The notes under the pieces: model-generated | The model's input: the letters and a program-made list of their open reading frames with translations, nothing else | The model's database searches: none | What the model was told of the DNA's origin: nothing | Shown here: positions 61,249 through 64,000 of the stretch, piece after piece | Position numbering within the stretch: position 1 is the first letter of the stretch | How the letters are laid out: each line of letters starts with the position of its first letter | DNA from: an uncultured bacterium | GTDB lineage: Bacteria; Bacteroidota; Bacteroidia; Bacteroidales; Bacteroidaceae | NCBI GenBank assembly: GCA_905215345.1 | Contig: CAJMPR010000009.1 | Coordinates: 1 to 64,000 of the forward strand | DNA: 64,000 nucleotides | Direction: 5' to 3' | Made by a program: the position numbers and the translations under genes

Positions 61249-62781
61249 TTATTTTATTTTTACTTCAATCTGTGTCAGTGAATGAGCAGGGAATGTGTAT
61301 GCCAGTTTTCCGTTCTTTATATTGACTTCTTTCTCTTTGGGTGCGTATGTATCAGCTTTGCTGATGGTGAAGGGTTCGGTAACGTCACCCTCGATGGAAC
61401 GTGCAGTCGCTTTGTTAATGAACTGTGCGGCGGTACTGTTTTCTATATTAGCTGTAATAGCCTTATCCTTGTGGCGGTTTACCACATTGATGAATATAGT
61501 CTTTCCATCAGTGGCGAGTACGCTGGTTACATCGAGGTAAGGAATAGCTTTGAATCGCCCGGCATCAAATTTGTCGCATTGTACATAGGTATCCAATGAT
61601 GTTCCGCGGCAATTGGTGCTAAAGAGTTTGAATCCATAGAACATGGGCGATTTATAAGTTTTGCCGGTTTCACGGTCTACAGCCAATATACTGGTCAGCA
61701 TGGTATAATTAGCCATCTTTACAAAGTCGGCATGACGAATGAACGAATTGAAGCACATTGCGTTAGCAAGTACCCCCATCAGGTTGGTACCGCCGCCGCT
61801 CCATTCATCGAATGCTAATTTCAATGGCTCCTTTTCGGGATAGACGGCTTGTACGGCTTTGACGAATCCTTGCGGCACGGTAATTTTCTCTTCGAAGTCC
61901 ATGGCTGATTCTCCTACGTTGCAATAATAATCGCCACGTCGTTCTTCAGGTGAACCTTCACGCCAATAGCGGTGTACGGAGAGATAATCGGCTACTCCGG
62001 TAAAAGTTTCAATCACTTTACGGTTCCATTCCAACCATTTGCCGGTAGGCTCATAATAAGAGGTGCCGTTTGCCGTCATCTTGATAGTAGGGTCAATCGC
62101 TTTCAAGGCTTTGGCTGCTTCCAGACCCAGTTTACAATAATCGTCTATTTCCTTGTGCCCGATGATCCAGGGAGCACCATCCAATTCGTTGCCCAAGCAC
62201 CAATATTTTACGTTATAAGGTTCGGGATTACCGTATTTGATGCGCAGGTCCGAATAGTATGTGCCACCTTTTATATTGGTGTATTCTATCCAGTAGCGGG
62301 CATTATTAATGTCTCCCAGCCCCAGGTTGAGACACATTACATTGTCACTGCCTATGGCTTTGTTGAGACGTATCCATTCGTCTGTACCCACTTGATTGGA
62401 ATCATATCCACCCCATGCAATGTCTTTACGCACAGGGCGTTGCTCCTTCGGTCCTATGCCGTCTTGCCAGTTATACCCCGACATATAGTTACCACCCGGC
62501 CAGCGCATGCAGGTAATTTGCAGTTCGCGGGCGGCATCAATATATTCTGTTTTAAATCCGTCGGCATTTGCCGACGGAGAGGTAGGATCATAAAGAGTAC
62601 CATACAAGGTGTTGCGTACCGGAATTTCCGTGGAACGACCGATAGGTTCCATAAATACGCCGTAAATATGAGGATCAATTACACTGATGGGGCGCTCGGT
62701 ATCGATCCGGATAGTTGCCGTTTGTGCCGTAAGTATCAATGGAACGGTAGAAACCAGCAGGGTGGTAAATAAATTTCTCAT
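61249..62781 (-). CDS. GH51-family alpha-L-arabinofuranosidase
   Basis: A 510-residue secreted enzyme with signal peptide (MRNLFTTLLVSTVPLILTAQ). The (beta/alpha)8 barrel carries the acid/base E199 in CLGNELDGAPW and the nucleophile E326 in LAFDEWSGGG, both at the expected barrel positions; the C-terminal 150 residues form the GH51 beta-sandwich. RWPGGNYMSGYNWQDGIGP is the substrate-binding loop of the family. It hydrolyses terminal alpha-L-arabinofuranosides; a few GH51s are endoglucanases. It sits between the GH9-like and GH43 genes in the minus-strand operon. Confidence 0.94.
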   Translation of the reverse strand: MRNLFTTLLVSTVPLILTAQTATIRIDTERPISVIDPHIYGVFMEPIGRSTEIPVRNTLYGTLYDPTSPSANADGFKTEYIDAARELQITCMRWPGGNYMSGYNWQDGIGPKEQRPVRKDIAWGGYDSNQVGTDEWIRLNKAIGSDNVMCLNLGLGDINNARYWIEYTNIKGGTYYSDLRIKYGNPEPYNVKYWCLGNELDGAPWIIGHKEIDDYCKLGLEAAKALKAIDPTIKMTANGTSYYEPTGKWLEWNRKVIETFTGVADYLSVHRYWREGSPEERRGDYYCNVGESAMDFEEKITVPQGFVKAVQAVYPEKEPLKLAFDEWSGGGTNLMGVLANAMCFNSFIRHADFVKMANYTMLTSILAVDRETGKTYKSPMFYGFKLFSTNCRGTSLDTYVQCDKFDAGRFKAIPYLDVTSVLATDGKTIFINVVNRHKDKAITANIENSTAAQFINKATARSIEGDVTEPFTISKADTYAPKEKEVNIKNGKLAYTFPAHSLTQIEVKIK

Positions 62782-62817
62782 AAGTATATCTTTTAAATTT
62801 TATCTTATGTTACTTCT

Positions 62818-64000
62818 TTACTTCAGCAATTTATCCACTGCGTTTACTAAATAGATGTAATCGGGTGCCAGTGGAATCACATACTCATTCTCGCTCCAAT
62901 GGAACTGGTAGTCATCACGGTTTTCAGGGAAGTCAGGATTCAACAAGCGAACACCGGGTACGATACCGCCGGGAATGAACGCATGGTCTGCACGGTTGTT
63001 GCCGTATGCCACTTTTTTAGGTTGGGCGCCTACACCTGATACAAACGAACGGTTGTGGTAGGGATGACAACCATAGATATAGTTCAGACTGCGGAAAACC
63101 AGTTCCGGATTAACCAGTTCGGGGAAAGTCTTGTGAATCTGATAGCTGGTGATTCCGTTGCGAATTACCGTTCCGTTACCCGCCCAACTGGCCAGGGTGA
63201 TGCCTATTCCGAAGGGGTTTTGTGTCTCCAATTGTGTCTGCCGCGCGATGTATTCTTCTATCTGTGGCTTCATTTGTTGTTTGAAGGTGTCGTCCATGAA
63301 CGGTAGCATACGCACGATGAAGGAGATGTTTCTGTCGGACTGTTTCAACAGTTCGGGAATCAGTTCGTTCATCCGTGCCTTGTAAGCGTCATTATTGGTG
63401 GTGCGCCATAGTTCAAAGGCGGCACGGCATTCTGATATGGTCGGGCTATGGAAATTAACGAAAGGTGTTGACGGACCTTCCTTTTCCACTTTACGGCTGT
63501 GTTCATCTTTCCAGATGAATTCGGCTACACGCAAAGCTTCTTTGGCAAGTGCAGGGTTGAGAGATGACAATACTCGCGCTGCAGCAGCCAGTGAAATGGC
63601 TGTGCCATAATTGAGTGCAACAGTACGGTTCGTAAATGCCATTCGGTCGTCTTCATTACCTACAATACCGTCAGTCTTGGTAACAGCGTCACCCAAATGG
63701 CGATATTGATAAAGATGCGACTCGTTGATACCCGGAATAGCATATCCGATTGCATTAACCTGTCCCACGAGTTGCAGTACACCATGTTCAATTTGTTGCA
63801 ATACATCAGGCTTGCCGTCGGGCAGGTGAATTTCGGTATAACGGGTTTTTTGGTCGATGGTAGTTTCATCGTGTGCCGGAGCGAATTCTTCCCAGATATC
63901 TACTAAAGACAATACGGTTTGTTGTTGTGAAGGTGTTTGAATGTCAAAGTCACCCGCATCAAACCAGCCACCTACATTCAGTCCGGGAATGTGCTGCCCC
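62818..64000 (-). CDS. GH9-like glycoside hydrolase, 5' end outside the window
   Basis: The C-terminal 393 residues of a larger enzyme; the frame runs open to base 64000 with no credible start, so the N-terminus (probably a signal peptide and an Ig-like domain) lies beyond. The (alpha/alpha)6 barrel is GH9-like: GWFDAGDFD near the window edge carries the catalytic Asp pair, NYIYGCHPYHNRSFVSGVG the conserved His-Arg region and WSENEYVIP the C-terminal catalytic Glu position. GH9 enzymes cut beta-1,4-glucans, xyloglucan or mixed-linkage glucan; some act on other polymers. It is the first in-window gene of the minus-strand PUL operon. Confidence 0.85.
   Translation of the reverse strand, partial: GQHIPGLNVGGWFDAGDFDIQTPSQQQTVLSLVDIWEEFAPAHDETTIDQKTRYTEIHLPDGKPDVLQQIEHGVLQLVGQVNAIGYAIPGINESHLYQYRHLGDAVTKTDGIVGNEDDRMAFTNRTVALNYGTAISLAAAARVLSSLNPALAKEALRVAEFIWKDEHSRKVEKEGPSTPFVNFHSPTISECRAAFELWRTTNNDAYKARMNELIPELLKQSDRNISFIVRMLPFMDDTFKQQMKPQIEEYIARQTQLETQNPFGIGITLASWAGNGTVIRNGITSYQIHKTFPELVNPELVFRSLNYIYGCHPYHNRSFVSGVGAQPKKVAYGNNRADHAFIPGGIVPGVRLLNPDFPENRDDYQFHWSENEYVIPLAPDYIYLVNAVDKLLK

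Noticed and set aside
61972..62772. A 266-codon plus-strand open frame
   Set aside because: It is antisense to the GH51 gene, whose catalytic motifs are all present on the other strand.
1..64000. Mobile elements or integrated phage
   Set aside because: No transposase, integrase, relaxase or phage gene was found, and gene content and codon use look uniform through the window.

Overview
The window looks like chromosomal DNA of a gut Bacteroides (or very close relative). Reasons visible in the sequence: two SusC/SusD pairs, a hybrid two-component system (HTCS) with an AraC-type output domain, many start regions preceded by the Bacteroidetes sigma-factor -7 box TAnnTTTG, an N-acyl-ornithine transcarbamylase of the B. 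fragilis type, a NigD-like lipoprotein, Bacteroidetes lipobox sequences and low-to-middling GC. I cannot name the species. No tRNA, rRNA, IS, phage or CRISPR is visible.

Layout. 1-6.2 kb: an orphan SusC/SusD transport pair and a secreted serine-hydrolase-like protein of unknown role. 6.3-24.5 kb: housekeeping genes (asd, a cation/proton antiporter, tcdA, a LolD-like ATPase, an HhH protein, an NSS transporter, a VanZ-like protein, murF, a TPR histidine kinase, folP-cdaA, a tldD/tldE-type pair, two acyl/aminoacyl-transferase-like genes). 24.6-29.9 kb: lrgAB divergent from pta-ackA, then alkaline phosphatase and a small charged protein. 30-34.3 kb: lpxH, a MIP18/SufT-like gene, radC, a GT2, efp and rpmH. 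34.4-43.5 kb: a TonB-dependent outer-membrane protein, a PASTA-rluD-ddl-acyltransferase run, a NigD-like lipoprotein, a rhodanese lipoprotein and a PAP2 phosphatase. 43.8-47.2 kb: a two-gene heparan-sulfate cassette (PL12 lyase + GH88). 47.2-48.2 kb: argF'. 48.5-64 kb: a polysaccharide utilisation locus (PUL): two CE1-type esterases and the HTCS on the + strand, facing SusD, SusC, GH43, GH51 and a GH9-like enzyme (cut by the window end) on the - strand.

How the PUL probably works: the HTCS senses a periplasmic sugar, SusC/SusD import oligosaccharides, GH51/GH43 remove arabinose or xylose units, the GH9-like enzyme cuts a beta-glucan or related backbone, and the CE1 enzymes remove ester groups (feruloyl or acetyl). 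The target is therefore likely a plant cell-wall polymer such as feruloylated arabinoxylan or a mixed hemicellulose; this is inference.

The most unusual non-coding signal is a set of intergenic palindromic elements. Three (10341-10456, 31964-32033, 39714-39813) share a 24-nt core between inverted arms; the arms of the 31964 element are unrelated in sequence to those of the other two. Others (21051-21127, 33194-33277, 54896-55025) are built from other short words repeated in both orientations. A 21-bp-spaced direct repeat overlapping the expected -33 region upstream of the esterase genes is a good candidate HTCS operator.
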